Below, piece by piece: positions 1 to 13,400 of a stretch of DNA of 64,000 bases. The stretch is from Apteryx mantelli. Taxonomy: Eukaryota > Chordata > Aves > Apterygiformes > Apterygidae. Every line of letters starts with the position of its first letter. Positions within the stretch are counted from its first letter, which is position 1. The stretch lies in the NCBI RefSeq assembly GCF_036417845.1, contig NC_089994.1:17750001-17814000 (forward strand). Reading direction: 5' to 3'. A program made the translations under genes and the position numbers. A model generated the notes under the pieces. The model saw only the letters and a program-made list of their open reading frames with translations, made no database searches and had not been told where the DNA came from.

Positions 1-2950
1 ACTATTTTGTTGCTTAGAACGCTGTCCAAGTGCAAACCTTATGGCTAGTGTGTCTGCGCTGCCAAGGCATGCTGTCTGCTAGTGTGTTTTGTCAAACAAA
101 AATTGCTTCCATGCAGGCACGCTAGGTGTTTGTGCTACAGCCTGTGCAACTGTCCTTGTCCCAGAAGCTTTCAAGTGTTCCTGTGAAATGAAGCCAGCCT
201 TAATCAAAAAATTATTATGAAACTGGAAGAAAGTCCTGATGTTTCTCCTATTTGGAGGTGGCTCACAGCACTCTGAAGTTGGTGGATATTCATACAAACA
301 GAGATGGTGTTGCCTAAGGGCAAATTTGTTGTCTCCATAAAACCTTGAAACGTTGGCTGACTTGTCTTTAGTAAAACTCGAATGCAGCTAGTGATTAGGT
401 TGGATGACTTCTGAAATACGTCTCCCATTATACAGTAAGATGTATGCATCACTCTGCTTTTCTGAGCCTGTAACAAGAAGAGCAGAAAGGGTCCCTAAAC
501 TTTGCTGGGGAGGGAAACCAAAGGTGTCCCTCAGTCAGCTTATTTGCTATTTCAGAAGCAAACATTTTTCCTATGTATCTCTCTCCTGGCCCAGCTGGTG
601 CAAATCAGAGTTCCATTTCCAGGATGGCAGTTCTTGTTCCATGTCCTTGTGTGTTGTGTCTGACCAGGCTTTTTAAGCCTTCTTGCACTACTGCCCTCAT
701 TTTGGAATCACTTTTGAGCCCAACGCATGGTGCTTGTGCTTCACGTGTCTGAAATCTTCCTTTGCCGCGAGTTAGTGCATGAGAATCAAATGCACGTGTC
801 TTTATTTTTCTTTTGTAAGGGCTAGGAAAGATGTTACCTTCAAAAGATTCCTAATACGCTAGTTGCTCCCTGTTTTCCCCATGGAGTAAGACTCAATGCA
901 CAGATCAAAACATTTGACTTGAAAAGATCCCAGCTCTCCCAGTGAGGATCTCAAAGTACCAGAGGTGCCGCTATATTTTTAGCGCGCATCATCTTGACAA
1001 TTCACTGCCTTTCCTGAATGTGTGTGTTTGCTCCTAATAAAGGAAGGATCTTTACACTCTTATACCAGTGCTTTTCTCAGTTTCCTTATTTGTGTCATTG
1101 TGTGTGAAGTGGGAGGGGGAGGAACGCTCTGGTCTCTCTTCTGCAGGAAATCAGACTAGAAGATTGCTGTGATTCCTTCTGGTCTTTTTATTTAATAGTG
1201 CTATTCTTGAGCTTAGTTTATGATTTATTTTTTTTTCTGGTTGGGATTTTTAATTTTAGAGATCTGTGAAAGCCCTATGTGTATTTATAAATATAAATGA
1301 TGTCTAAAAGGAAATGAAATGCTGCATAGTGGATTTATCAAACTGCTTGATCTCTTGTTTCTCCTTTTGCCTTTAAGGCTTCGTATTTGTTTGCAGGGTG
1401 GGTAAGTGTCCTTTCAGAAGAGGGGACTGGTTCTGTCCCTTCTGGTGGTTAGACTGTAGGTATGCAAAGCAGGTCTAAGGCTGGCTGGTCAAGACTGATT
1501 ACGCTCGCTGTCCCAGACACATCTGACCTCAGCGCCTGCCCGAGCACGGCAGTTCTGGCTTCTGCGTGGCTGTCAGAAGCTGGAAGTGCCATTGAGAGGG
1601 AGGTGGGTAGGACGGGCTCCTCAAGGCACCCTGCTGCTGTTGAAAAGCCCATTTGGTTCAGCAGGAGCAGGTCAGGAAAGATTGCTGTTTCTAAGGAAGA
1701 GAAGTGCCCAGTTTTCCTGCATGGAGGGATCTGTTGGCATTTGACCACCCTGGCCTTTCCAGGGGGAAATGGTGTCTCCTGGGAGACCGTGCTTTGGATA
1801 CAGACCTGCGCGTGGACACGTTTTCCTGCGGCTTTCCTGCTGCTTCTGGTATCCTTTGGCAGTGGCTGATCATACTCCTAGCACTGTGCTAATTTAGCAT
1901 AGCAAAGAGCTGCTCTAATTGGGGTATTTTTTGTGTAGGCTTCTGTGTAAACACCAAACCCCTCTGGGACTTCTCAGGCACACGAGCTCTGTGCTTTGCA
2001 AATCTCCCCCTGCTTTCCCCCAGTACTGCCAGGATCTGGGTTTCTGCGTTCGCTTATCTGGGATGCAGTGCTGTGTGTTGTACCAGTTTGCTATCTGCTC
2101 ACACTCCTTTGATCTCTTGGAGTCCTCACGTTAATCACAGATGTTTGCAATGACTTGTGTTATTGTAATTAATGACCTTTCTGCATGTTGCAGTCCGTTC
2201 ACATTTCTCATGGCTCATGAGCTCAGGAATACGCAGGACTTGCAGAGCATCCAAGTTGGATCTGGCATTGTTATTCCAGGTGTCCTGAACTAACTTTCTC
2301 TTTCTTGTGTGGTCTTCAGCCTTGTCGTTTACATGATACTGTGACTACTGTTGTCCTATAATAGAGATTTGACTGAGTGCTATATGAAATTTGAAATCAG
2401 TCTCTAAGGGTTCTCCCGCAAAGGTCTGTCTGGAAGTTAACCTTTTGATTCATAGCAGTTCGTAATTGTACAGATCATCAGTGGATGCGCTGAATTTCTA
2501 TTAGCTTTGGTGCGTTTCCTAGGCTTAGATCTGCATAGTAATATCTGTGGGCAATCTGTTCCTAAAATTCAGTTGGATCAAGCAAAAGGCTTAGCGGTGA
2601 CTTTAGCTGCAAAGATGTGTTCCTACGTAACTTAGGCTGCTGGGGGGGAAAACAGCAGACTGGTACTCAGATCGCTCTTCCCAGGCCTGGGTCACTGGGT
2701 GGACTCCATCTGGATAACGATGCTCTTGTGAGGGGCATGAGAGAGATGAAGCTGCTCTCCCAAATACGCAAGACCTGCTGTTGATGAAAACTGGCCTCAC
2801 CAAAGGACGGAGCCAGCCTGCTGTGATCCTAAAGAACAAGTAAGTGCTGTTTGCGTGATTAGGTGCGACAGTCGGTGCCTCCATCCTTCCCAAAGAAATG
2901 CTTCTACATAGATCAGGGTCTCATTCCGGTTGGTTTTCTCTTGCCCTCAA
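1..2950. other. Upstream AT-richer non-coding DNA, possible 3' UTR
   Basis: T-rich, CpG-poor DNA with no coding exon I recognise. AATAAA at 1036-1041 is followed by TTTATT and GTGTCATTGTGTGTG, like a cleavage region, so bases 1 to about 1065 could be the end of a + strand 3' UTR. In mammals PTPN11 lies just upstream of RPH3A in the same orientation, which would fit, but nothing here proves it. Confidence 0.3.
1036..1041 (+). terminator. Candidate polyadenylation signal AATAAA
   Basis: AATAAA followed 50-70 nt later by a GT-rich stretch. It may end a gene lying left of the window. Confidence 0.3.
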
Positions 2951-5900
2951 AAGATGTTCTTTTGGATGGATTATGTAGTAACTGAATGGAGAGGTCTTAC
3001 TGGTAACGCAGCTTGGCAAACGAAAGCGGGGAGGGAGCCCTTGCCTTGCTCACCACCCAGGCTTGCCCTCCGTCAGCACCGCTGTCCTAAGCAAACGCCA
3101 GGCTAGGAGGATCGAAGCAGGACTGAACGTTTCGAGAGCGCAAGGATGTTCCTCCCGGGGGCTTGGATCCTTTCTTCTGTTTGGGGAAGGGACTAGGGAC
3201 GAGAGCCGTGGTGGTGGGATTCCTTCTGCAAGGCTGGGGGGGGCCGGATCCGCGGCTTCGCCGGAGCAGCTCGGTTGCACCACAGCACGGTCCAGGTGCC
3301 GGCGGGCTCCTCGGGGCCCCTCTGTGGCAGAAAGTCTGGCTCTCCTGGGCTCCCGTGTTAATTATTTGTGTGTCGAACGTGCAAGGACTTGGACCGTGAG
3401 CCTTGGTTTTGTGTTGCTCAGCCTGGTTGCACGCGACCGGCTTTTGAGCCCGGGAGGCTTCATCTGGAGACTGTTTTGTCCACGGCGTCCTCAGCGTTCA
3501 GCAGCAATGGGCAGCACAAAACGTAGCCGGTGCAGCGAGAGTCTGGGGACAATACCTGCTCTATCGGGTTTCTTTCTATCCATGGTTATTTCCTCACTAA
3601 GGGTTTCCAGGCTTCCGGGCGCTTCGGGAAGGTTGCTTTCACGTTCTCTTCCTATCGCTCACGATAAATGATGTGTCAGTTCCAGGATAAATAGGCAAGA
3701 TGGGAAAAGCGTTGCCATGGTAACGGAGGGATTTCAGTGATTGGTATCCATGGCAATTGTTGCTAAATTCCGAGCGATTTAAAAAAAAAGCTTTATTTAA
3801 AACATAACGAGCGTGCCGCTGCCGGCGGCGCCGGGGTGCTGGGGAGCGCGTGTGCACGCACACGTGCACGCACGTGCAGGGGCGCTTCCCGCAGGAAGCT
3901 CGGCCACGCGTAAGGAACGAGGGAAGCTATTTTAAGGCCGCTCGGACGCTGCGTAACGCGGCCGCGGGGGAGCGTCCGCGGTCCCGTTCCAGCCTGCCTT
4001 CGCGTGGCCCCAAGAGCCGACGTGCGGCACCGCGAGGCAGGTTGATCCCGCGGGCGCCAGCGCCTCCGCCGTGGGGACGAGTGCCGAGGCCGGGCAGGGA
4101 GCCGCAGGGCTGGCGGGGATTGCTCCGCACCGGAGACCCCGCGGCTGCCGGCTGTGCCGTTAAGCATCCCACCCCGGCAGGGGGCTCGAGAGCTGCTGGA
4201 ATGAGAGCCAAAAACCTCTCTGAAACGATCCTGGGCCAGCCAGGAGCTGTATTTTATCAGCAGGGATGGAAGGCATTGGAAACTGCTTCCTGGGACCGGG
4301 CTGGTGGCAATTCGGTTTTCTTTCTTTTCCCTCCAGGATGCAAATACGTAGCCCGGTCATTTGGAAAAGGTCTATGCAACGCAAGCAAGGGCCAGGCAAA
4401 GTCCACCCGGCTCTGGTCCGCCAGGACGCCTCTGCCCCAGGGCTGTGCCTGGTCCCGGTGCTGCTCCGAGCTCGGACCGGCGCCGCTCGGAGCAAGCTCC
4501 TGAGCACACGCTGGTTTTTTTAGAAGCCGTTCAAGAAAAAGCTCCTGACGAGCGTCCAAGCGATAACGGCCAGTTTTGTTTAATAGGCGGAATTTTTCTT
4601 TCCCCCGTTGGTCCAAATACCCTTTTTCTGAGCCAAAAAAAATCCTGCTGTTGTTTTTCTCTCCAGGCTTTTCCTTCTGTTGGACAAACATCTGCGATGG
4701 GCAGCGCTGCGAGGGAGGGCTGCGGTTTTTAAACAACTTCAGTTTGTGTGGCTGCAGCTCATGCAAATGCCTCGATATTTTTGGCGATGATGCAACTATC
4801 TCCTTCCTTTTTTTTGCATTTTTAGACATGGAAGTATGAAGCACTTTGTAGGTCCTACGAAATAGCACCTTTATGCGATTGCACTTTAAGCAATGATCTT
4901 GCAAACCCTTCCACATATGACAGATATTTCCAGCGTAGGAAGCTTCTTCCTTCCCGACACTTGCCTGTGTTGGGGGTGAGTCTGCGAACCGCTGAGAACG
5001 CCCGGGAGAAAATCTCCTTTCCTGCTCCGTGCGGTTGTGCCAGAGACTCAGGCAATAACGCTGCGGGTTTTATTGCGTTTCGGTGGCTCGAGTTCCTTAG
5101 CCTTGCGTGCCGCTTTTGCGCGTAGCGCTGTATTTCGGACGTCAAACCTCTGCCTTTGGCGTTTCGCCTTGTCCTGGGCTGCGGTGTGACGCGAAGGCTC
5201 CCGGACGTGATCCCTCGCCCCCCGGGTCCGTAGCGGCGGCGGCTGCGGATCGGGCTGGCGAATCGCCGCTCCTCGCAGCCCGCTCCGCTCCGCCGGGCGG
5301 TTAGACGGCACCAGGGCTGCTTTCGCTGTCCTTCGGTGCTGAGAAACGAAGCGTGTCCGCGCGGTCGCTGCGACGTTCGCCGAGTTTCCTAAAGGATCTT
5401 TTTACTAACCGACCTGCGCAGCCCCGTTTCCGGGCCGCGAGGCGTGATGAAATAGGGGCGCGCAGCCTGTCAAGGGCGCAACTGGTCGGCTTTGTGAATC
5501 GTAAAAGCGTGTTCCCCCTGGAATTTTATCCTGACGTTCGGTTTAATTTTGCTCGGCGTCGCATCCGTTACGTTGTGTAGCCTTGCCCTCGATGCTTGAG
5601 TTTGCCTGCTTGCAGCCAGGGCCGATGGGTTATTTAGAGAGCGAAGCTGCTGCTGGGCGGAAAACGAGGAAAATCAGCTCAAAGCGAAACCAGTTTAAAA
5701 GTGCCGGTGAGAAAGCGGGATCCTCCCGTCCGCTCAAAGCCTGCCGGGAGCGGAGGTGAAGGCTTTGCCGTCTGGCGGGGACGCGGCACGGCTGTGCCAT
5801 GCTGTGCCGGAGCAACGCGGATTGACGGCATCGCTGCCTCCCGCCGGCACAGGGATCCCCGTGGCGCGGAGGGGGATTCTCGCGAGCGGCGGGGCGAGGG

Positions 5901-8900
5901 GACGAAGCCAAACACCCCCGTCCTCGGAGCGCGATCGTGCAGTCAGCGGCGTCCGAACGCGACGAGAGCGGCGGCGATCCGGAGGCAGGCGGTGGGAAGG
6001 TCCACGCTGACCCTAACGGGGAAGTCGATTTGGAGCTAACGGGTTATCCGGAGCTCTGGCCGGAGGAATGAGAGCGCTTGTTTTGTTTTCTCTTTCTCTC
6101 TCCTGCGTGTTTTTTCCAGCCTGACTCGATATTCGCGTGCTTTCAAGTTGCAAAACAAGGAGACGGGGCAAATCCTGCCAGCGAGGACACGGAGCAGCTG
6201 CCCGGAGCTGCCCCCGGCCCTGGTGCCTCGTTGCGCCCGTCGAAAGCCGTCGCGCGTGCCGGTGTGATCCGGAGCCCACGAGAGCTGGGGCAGGGCTGTG
6301 CCGGCCGTGGGAAGAGGACCGGCTCCTTCCCTGTTTAAGGCTTGTGCAATTCCAGGGCCGCGGAGCAGCTCGTCCCGCCTGTCCGGGGCCGCGCGTGGTG
6401 CCCCGAGAGCGGCTTTGCCCTGCTGCAGGTTCGATGAACTTTGCGCAAGGTAAAGGAGGCTCTGAGCGAACCCCGCTGTAGCTTCAAAATCTGGAGCTGG
6501 GCTAGACACCTCCGGTGGTCCCTTCCCACTTAAATTTTGGGATGATCCTGGATGGGAAGTTCTCCGGGAAGGGGCCCCCTTGCAATAGGGCACTGGCGCC
6601 GCGGTGGGGTCTGACGGGATCCGCAGGAGCTGGCGGCGATGCCGGGTGCTGCGACGTGCCGCTCCGGTCCCTGCCGGCGCCTCGGCCGGCCCCGTCTCCG
6701 TGCCGGGGAGCCCCTGCTCCCGGCGCCTCTGCCTCGCACCGGCGGGTGATTAGCGCGGGTGGAGGATCCTATTAATTGCGGCAATTGTGATGTTTAGATT
6801 TCTGGGTTAATTGGTAATATCTGGTGTAACGTTGTTTCCCTGAGGATGTTTTTGATCACAGTAATTAACCTCCCCTTTCGGGAGAACAGGCTTTAATCAT
6901 CTGACTTTCCGGCAGCCCTGGGCGAGGATCCTGGCGGGATCCGGCGGCGGCGAGCGGAGGCCCTTTCCCTCCGCCAGCATCTCCCTGGGGGCTTCGTGCC
7001 CTTGGCAGGCCGGGACAGGGGGGTCAGCTTAGCTTTTTGGCTGGTGCCGGGGGGAAACGTGTCCTTCCAGCACCCGGCCCTTCCCTCCCCTCCGGCACAG
7101 CACCGTGGGGGCCGGTGAATGGGAGGAGGAACGGGGCTGCAGCGCCTGGAAGCGGCGACGGCGATGCCCCCGCTGCGGCCGGCTTGGGCTCCTCGTCCTT
7201 TCCGCGATGGCAAACGGGAGGCCGGAGACGGGGACGCAGCTACCAAACCGGGCGGCTTCGTTACGGGGCCACTCCGTTTCCCGCTGCCTCCCCGAATGCT
7301 CTCCCGCATCCCCTTCGCTCCCGCATCCCCTCCGCTCCCAAACGATGACGGATGTCTCCCTCCGGCCGGCGGCCGGGTTCGTGACGGGGGGAGAGAATTG
7401 GGTTTGCGAAGGTCGGCACATCGTTCGCGTGCGCGTTCGTCCTCCGAAGCCGGGGCGTGCGAATTCCCCGGCGCTTGGCGGAGCGAGGCGGTTGCGGGCG
7501 AGCAGGAGGGGCCGGGGCCGGCGGACGTGGGTTCGGAGCAGCCTCGCGCCTCCGGAAAAGGAGGACAAAAACGTCTGCTTTTGTTCCTCGTGCTTTCAAA
7601 CCCGCTTAAAAGGATGGGATTTTTCAAAGGACTTTGGGCTGAATCCAGAGGCCGCCGCGGCGTTTCAGCGGCATTGCTCCGGATTTCCCACGGAGCGGGG
7701 TAACGCCCGCTGGAAACCCCGGCTTAAACCGAGGCAAACCGCAGCTCGGTTCCTTTTAAATCGGTGCTTCATCCTTTTGCTATTTTAAAGTAGAGGGAAG
7801 GAGCAAACCGCAGCAGCTCCTGCCTGGCGCGTTGTGCCGCAACCTCTTGAACGGGCAAACAGAGAACAGGTTTAATGGAAATCCATCAAGCAGTTTCCCC
7901 AAGGATTATCCTTCGAAATCGCCTTGAAAATAATTTGCGTGAAAGCAACGCCGCTTTGTGATTTTTGCCTTCCCCGCTTTCGGAAAAGGGGCAGACGCCT
8001 CCCGGGAGCGGGAGCAGGGAACCTCGCTAATTCCCTTTAGCCGGGGCTGCAGATCCTCTGATGAGAGACGGGGTGCGAGTGCCACGGACGGGGTGCGCGC
8101 GGGTCCGGGGCTGCCGCCGCGTCGTCTCTAGATCCGCGCCTGGATTTCGGATCAGGTCTCGTCCTCTGTAACCGATTCGATTTTCTGCCCCGACCGCGGC
8201 CCCATCTCCCTGTCGAATCTGGGCCGTATTCATGAAAACCGCTTCCCGGCACGGCCGGCTCCTCCCTGGAAGGAAAGGTGAGGACAAAACGCCTTTTCTT
8301 TAACTGCGGAGTAATCCCAGCTTCCTGAGGGCAGCGATAAATGAGGACGGAGCAAGTGGAAGTATTTCTCCACTGTCGCAGTTATTGACTTTGCAATGAT
8401 CCTGTGATGATGATTATTATTTTTTAGTTAAAGATGAGATAGAGGTTTGATCTGAGCCGACTACGCGCATTTATTCTTCCAGGGGCCTGTTTACTAGCTT
8501 GGCTTTAACCCTTCCAGGCATTAGGGCTTTGCATGGTTTCCCACTCTTCAATTTTTTTGCAGCAAATCCTTTTCCCCCCCCCTTTGGTTAAACCCAAACG
8601 CAGCGCTCGGGTCGAATGTTCTTCTGGAGCATCCCTCCGGCGAGAGCGGTGCGCGTCGGTGCAACGGGAGACGCGCGGAGGAGACGCGACCGGCGCGTCT
8701 GCGGCCGTGTGGCAGCGGCAGCGCTCGGAAGCAGGTCCGCGCCACGCGTCCTCCGGCATCAGCCCTCGGCGTCGAGTCGTTTTCCAGCTGCAAGGAAAAC
8801 CAACCGGAGCCAGCAGCTTTTTTTTCCCCATTTAACCTTCGTTTCCCCAGCTTGTCCCTCTCCTGCCAGTTTTCACCCCAAAGAACGCCCCGGCCATAGC

Positions 8901-9390
8901 CGCTCTTCTCCTGGCGCGAAGGACAGCAGCGACTTTCCTTCCCCCGGCGAAGGCTGTAAAGCGTTGGAGACCTTGCGAGGGGAAAGGGGTGGACGGATGC
9001 CAGCGGGAGAGGTGCGGGGTGTCTCCCGATTCCGGCACAGCCTTCCTCCGGAGACGCTTTGCAGGGAAGCGAAGGGGAGCATGTGCATGTGTGTGCGTGC
9101 ACGTGTGCATGCAGAAGGGACCCTGCAGTAACGAGCAGCTACGGACAGTCCCCAAAACAAGGACGTTCCCCAGATGCCGGTGCGGGTTTGGGCTTCGGCG
9201 GGCTGCAGCGTGGACCGCGGTGGCTGCAGCTCTCAGGAACGATCTCCCCGACCACCCGGAGCCTCGTGGCCGTGGGGGAACCAACCTCCATCGGGGCCAA
9301 GGGACCTTCGCGTCCCGTCCCGGGGGATGCCACCCTCCAGGGCCATTGGGCAGCTGCGTGTTAACCAGCTGTTGATAAAATAGGAACAAA
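2950..9390. other. CpG-dense non-coding DNA, no gene supported
   Basis: GC-rich sequence with frequent CpG. Open frames on all strands are arginine-, proline- and alanine-rich and match no protein I know. It holds the X-box motif at 3711, alternating CA/TG-type stretches at about 3848-3880 and 9078-9112, and a short AT-rich island at about 6765-6905. Confidence 0.5.
3711..3762. promoter_or_regulatory. RFX X-box palindrome with inverted CCAAT
   Basis: GTTGCCATGGTAAC at 3711-3724 is a perfect 14-bp palindrome and fits the RFX X-box consensus (GTNRCC, spacer, RGYAAC). An inverted CCAAT box (ATTGG) lies at 3740-3744, and a second half-site, CCATGGCAAT, follows at 3748-3757. This looks like a compact RFX/NF-Y-type regulatory cluster. 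The target gene is unknown. Confidence 0.45.
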
Positions 9391-10290
9391 TTCTGTGCTG
9401 AGATATATATATATATTTTGTATATTGTTCCAGCTTCTTAATCAAAATGTCACACAGAGCTGAATCCGATGCCCTATTCTGTTTGTAAACTAATTCTGGA
9501 GTCTCATAAAAAAGATCAGGTTGGTTTAATGAAATCTAGCTTTCATAAATCCGTGGTGATTGGTCCTAATTAAATTTCACCTCTTTATTAACCGAGTCCT
9601 GCTTCAGCTATTCCATTGCTTTGCCTGGCTTCAATGTCAACCAACAAGTCTAAAAACAACGTGGATTGTTTTGATGTACTTTTTTTTTTTTTTAATAAAG
9701 GGGTATTGTTAATTTTCCTTTCTCTTTCTTTCTAAAGTCTCTGTGGTGTTCTAAGACTTAGTAAAAGTAAAAAATAATAATCTAGAAAGAACTGCTTGGC
9801 CAGCTTTTTATTAACTTGGATTCAATTGCTACAGATTTTGCTGATTTTTAAAAAGTTTGGTGCTAATAGTCTCTGTTTATTAGTTTCTTTTAGTTAGTGT
9901 TGCATTATGAAATGTTTCATCATACGATCATATGGATACATCACCTAATTCTTCCATATGCAAAAAAACTTCTTTTCTGCATTATTTTTGATAGTTACTG
10001 GACTGACACTACTATTATTATTATTATTATTTTTTATGTCTAACTGGTGACCATAGATTTCTTGCTGAGGGGCTTCTCTTCCTCTCATTGCTTTTGTTCA
10101 CTTTCTCATTTAGCTACTAGCAACTACTTAGTTCTTTTTTTTTTTTTTTTAACTTTTAAGACCCAGTTACACTTTACTGCTAAGTTAGGCTTTTATGAAT
10201 TTCTTTCTCTGCTATGCAGTTGTGGCCTTTTAAATAATTAAGTAAGTGTCTGGCAGCAGTTTCCCATTCTCCTTTTTTTCCCCCTAAAGT
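9390..10290. other. AT-rich island in CpG-dense DNA
   Basis: About 900 bp of AT-rich sequence with abrupt edges. It includes an AT dinucleotide run (9403-9416), T runs (9681-9693 and 10135-10150) and a TTA repeat (10013-10031). It has few CpGs and no coding signal. It could be a conserved regulatory element or old inserted DNA. Confidence 0.35.
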
Positions 10291-10440
10291 CCTTCCCCGA
10301 GCTGACCTCACTCCCTCGCGTCCCCGGCTCTGGGGTTTTAGTGCTTTTAGAGCAGACCGCGCGCGCGCAGCCGCACCGCCCGGGGTTTTGTTGCGTCTGA
10401 GCTTAATGAATTAAGTCGTAATCACCTGTACCTAAGCGCA

Positions 10441-10499
10441 AGTGTGTGTGTGTATATAAATATATATATATATGTGTGTGTGTGTATGTGCATATATCT
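10441..10499. repeat. Compound TG/TA microsatellite
   Basis: Alternating GTGTGT, TATATA, TGTGTG and CATATA blocks over about 59 bp. Likely length-polymorphic. Confidence 0.85.
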
Positions 10500-13400
10500 C
10501 TGTGTGGATAGCCGGACCCAGAAGCCCCAGTGCTGCAGGGTCCCTGGGGGCACCGGCAGCGCTGCCTCCTCGGCGGCACCCGCGGCGCGGGAACGGCACC
10601 GGCTCCGACGGGCACCTGACAGCCGCAGCTCTTCGTCCGCTGCTCTATTTTCCGTGAGAAGGATGAAAAAGCGGCGCGATCGGCAGCTTAACGTGCTCGT
10701 AAGCTGTGAAGCGGCTCCTCTCCGGCTGCTTCTCCCGTGCCGGGAGCGGGAAGCGGCACCTCCCGTCCCCCCCGCCGGCGGCTCCGGGGAGCGGCTGCTG
10801 CTAGACTCTAATTAACTGCGGTTTTGACGAAGGGATATCTGGAGCGATGGTGCCGGCGCCGTCTGCTCGCTCGGAGCGACGCTGCTGCCCGACCTGGAGC
10901 AGGACGGCGCGGCCGCGGTGTGGGGACGGTGCCGTGCCGTCCCCCACGCTGCAGCGTCCGAAGGGACCCGGCTCTGCCTGCCCCGAAGAGTCGAGGAGTA
11001 ATTTCCTCGTCCTCGGGCTGAGGAGGTGATAAATGACGGCGTCTGCCGCGTTCGGCGCGGCTGTGGGAGCTGCTCGTCGGCGCAAGATGGATGGGAGCAC
11101 GTGTGCGACTGTGCGTTTAATATAATTTAATATAATATAATGTAATGAAAAGGCAAACGGCAGAAGAAGCCAACTCGCTTTCTCCTTCCCCACTGTCCGA
11201 AACGTCTTTCTCGCCTCTTATCCCGTTCTCTCCTGAATTTGGAGTTTTGAGCAGCTTCTCCTGGAAGGTATTTTTGGACTCGCTAGGAATGAGCAAAAGA
11301 AGAGGGGAAACCCCAGGCCCCCCGCTCCTGCCGTGCGTTTTCCCTGGCGGAGGTGGAGGTGTCTCGGGTGCGTGTTCGCTATCGATCAGCGAGTCGAGGA
11401 TCAGCCGTCTGCCGCTCTCATCCCGGCCCGCGGCAATCCCACGGCGCCGGCCGGCCGGGGGGAGTTCGGCTGCAACGAGGTCCCCGAAAGGACCAACGAC
11501 AAAAGCGACAGTGCAGCAAGGAAAACACAGCAAGGATTTATTCCCGAAAGGCCATTTTAAACCGAAGAGCATCTCTTGCCGTCACCTCTCGCTGCGCAAA
11601 GGCCCTTGCGGCGCCCGGAGGAAGCGCCGGCGCCGCTGCCCCGATTCCCCGTCTGCCCCGGGGCAGAGCAGCGCCGGCGCCGCGCGGAGCGTCAACGAGC
11701 TTTAAATAAACTCTCAAAGCTGTGCATTAAAACCTAACGAGCCAGAGCATCAATTACGCCGATCTAAACGAGGAGCAGCTCCGCCGGCGGAAATGGTGTT
11801 TCTTCGGCTTGACGCTGGTGCCCGAGGGATCGGGAGCCGGCGGAGGTGCCCGCCGCGGGATTTTGCCTGGCGGAGGATGCTCTGCCCTCGCTCCCAGCCC
11901 TGGACCTCGTGTCGCGGTGCCTGCTCGCCCCACGTCGCTCTGTCCGCGCCGGGCCCTGGCGCTCCCCGGTTTGCACCGCGGTCTGCGCCAGCCCCTCCAG
12001 CTACAGCGCGTGGATCCGGCTGGGTATCCGTCCTGCGGAGCGATGCACCAAAATCATTATCTTCCCTGCAAAGTCCCCGTCTCCTCTGGCTCCTTCCCAT
12101 GAACTCTGATTAGAAAAGCGGAGCCACCGGTTTTCCTTATAAAACTCCTGCCTCTTGCTAACGCGATGGGGGTTATTAATGTTGTGTTTGTCCTGGCTGC
12201 TCGGAAACTGCAGACCGCTTAATCCGTCTAAATCTCATCTTCTTTCCTGCCCTGCGTTTTGTTTTCGTTCGAGCTAGATTTCCCCTCTATTAACTTAACA
12301 GCACTCGCCGTTTCCTTTAATGTAGCAATTAAAAACACTAAGTGCAAACGTAGATGAAGGGCACAAGGGACTCCAGAGCCGCGCGGCTCTGCTGCAGCCC
12401 CTCCGCGCGGTCCGGGCAGGATTTCGGAGGGAGCGGGCTGGCGTGCGGCTGCCCGGGGAGAGCGTTGGGCTTCGCTTCTGCTTTGGGGCTCGCTGAGCAC
12501 CGTCGCTCCTGCAAAGCCGGAACGACGGCTCCGAAACCATCCCCGTTTCCTGCGTGTTTCGGGAGAGGCACGGAGCATCCCTGCCCCGGGAAGAGCCCTT
12601 GGCACTGGTTTGAATAGAAGCACCTGCCACGGGGGCTGTCGCGCTTTTGGCTCCGCTGCCGTTGAGTGCTGGCACCGGGGGGATGCTCGGCCCTCGCCGC
12701 CCTCCCGATGCTCCGGCCTCCCAGAGAGCGCCGCATCCCCCGGGAGCAATGCAAGGAGAGGGCCAGGTCTAAGCTTGCCGGTGCCCCTTTCCCGTCCTCC
12801 CTCCTGTCCAGCCAGCAAAGCCTTTCCGGCTGCTGCAGCCCCCTCCGCGGGGACGTTTCCTTGCAAATCCTGATGCTCGGAGCGAGGCCACGGAGACGTA
12901 CAGTGGCACAAAGGATCCCGAGGGAGAGGCTGCTTTGCCGAGCAGAGCCCGAGACGAGATCCAGCGGCGCAGCGAGCCTCGGAGGAGACGCTCCGAGCGG
13001 AGCCGATCCCTCGGCTGACACAGCGGTGATCCGTGCTTGGCCCGGGAGGAACGCGACCTGCGTAGGGATGGAGAGGGAAGCTTCATCCCCCCGTGCGAGC
13101 CTCCCCGCCGCTCCGCTCCCGGGTGCGCGTGCGTTTGCCGAGGGTGCCGGTTTGGCTGGCGCAGGGCTGGGTTTGATTTCTCGATGAGACCGAGGATCCC
13201 ATCTCGTGATCGAGACCTGCTGCTTATCTGCCTGTCCGGCCGGTCACAACCAGATTTCGCTACAGCATTGCTGGCTTCAGGAATAATTAAATTCCTACAG
13301 GTTTGGCAAGTGTGAGCAGCGAGGCAGAGGGAAAACCGTTTCCAGCGAGAGCGGGGGCAGGAGGAGCTCAGTCCTTATCAGACACTAGAGAATCCCCCAG

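Noticed and set aside
79..297. Short minus-strand open frame near the left end
   Set aside because: Too short, no recognisable motif, and the region looks like 3' UTR or intergenic DNA.
3494..3517. REST/NRSF (RE1)-like sequence TTCAGCAGCAATGGGCAGCA
   Set aside because: The half-sites resemble RE1, but the spacing is one base too long and several core bases differ. Too weak to claim.
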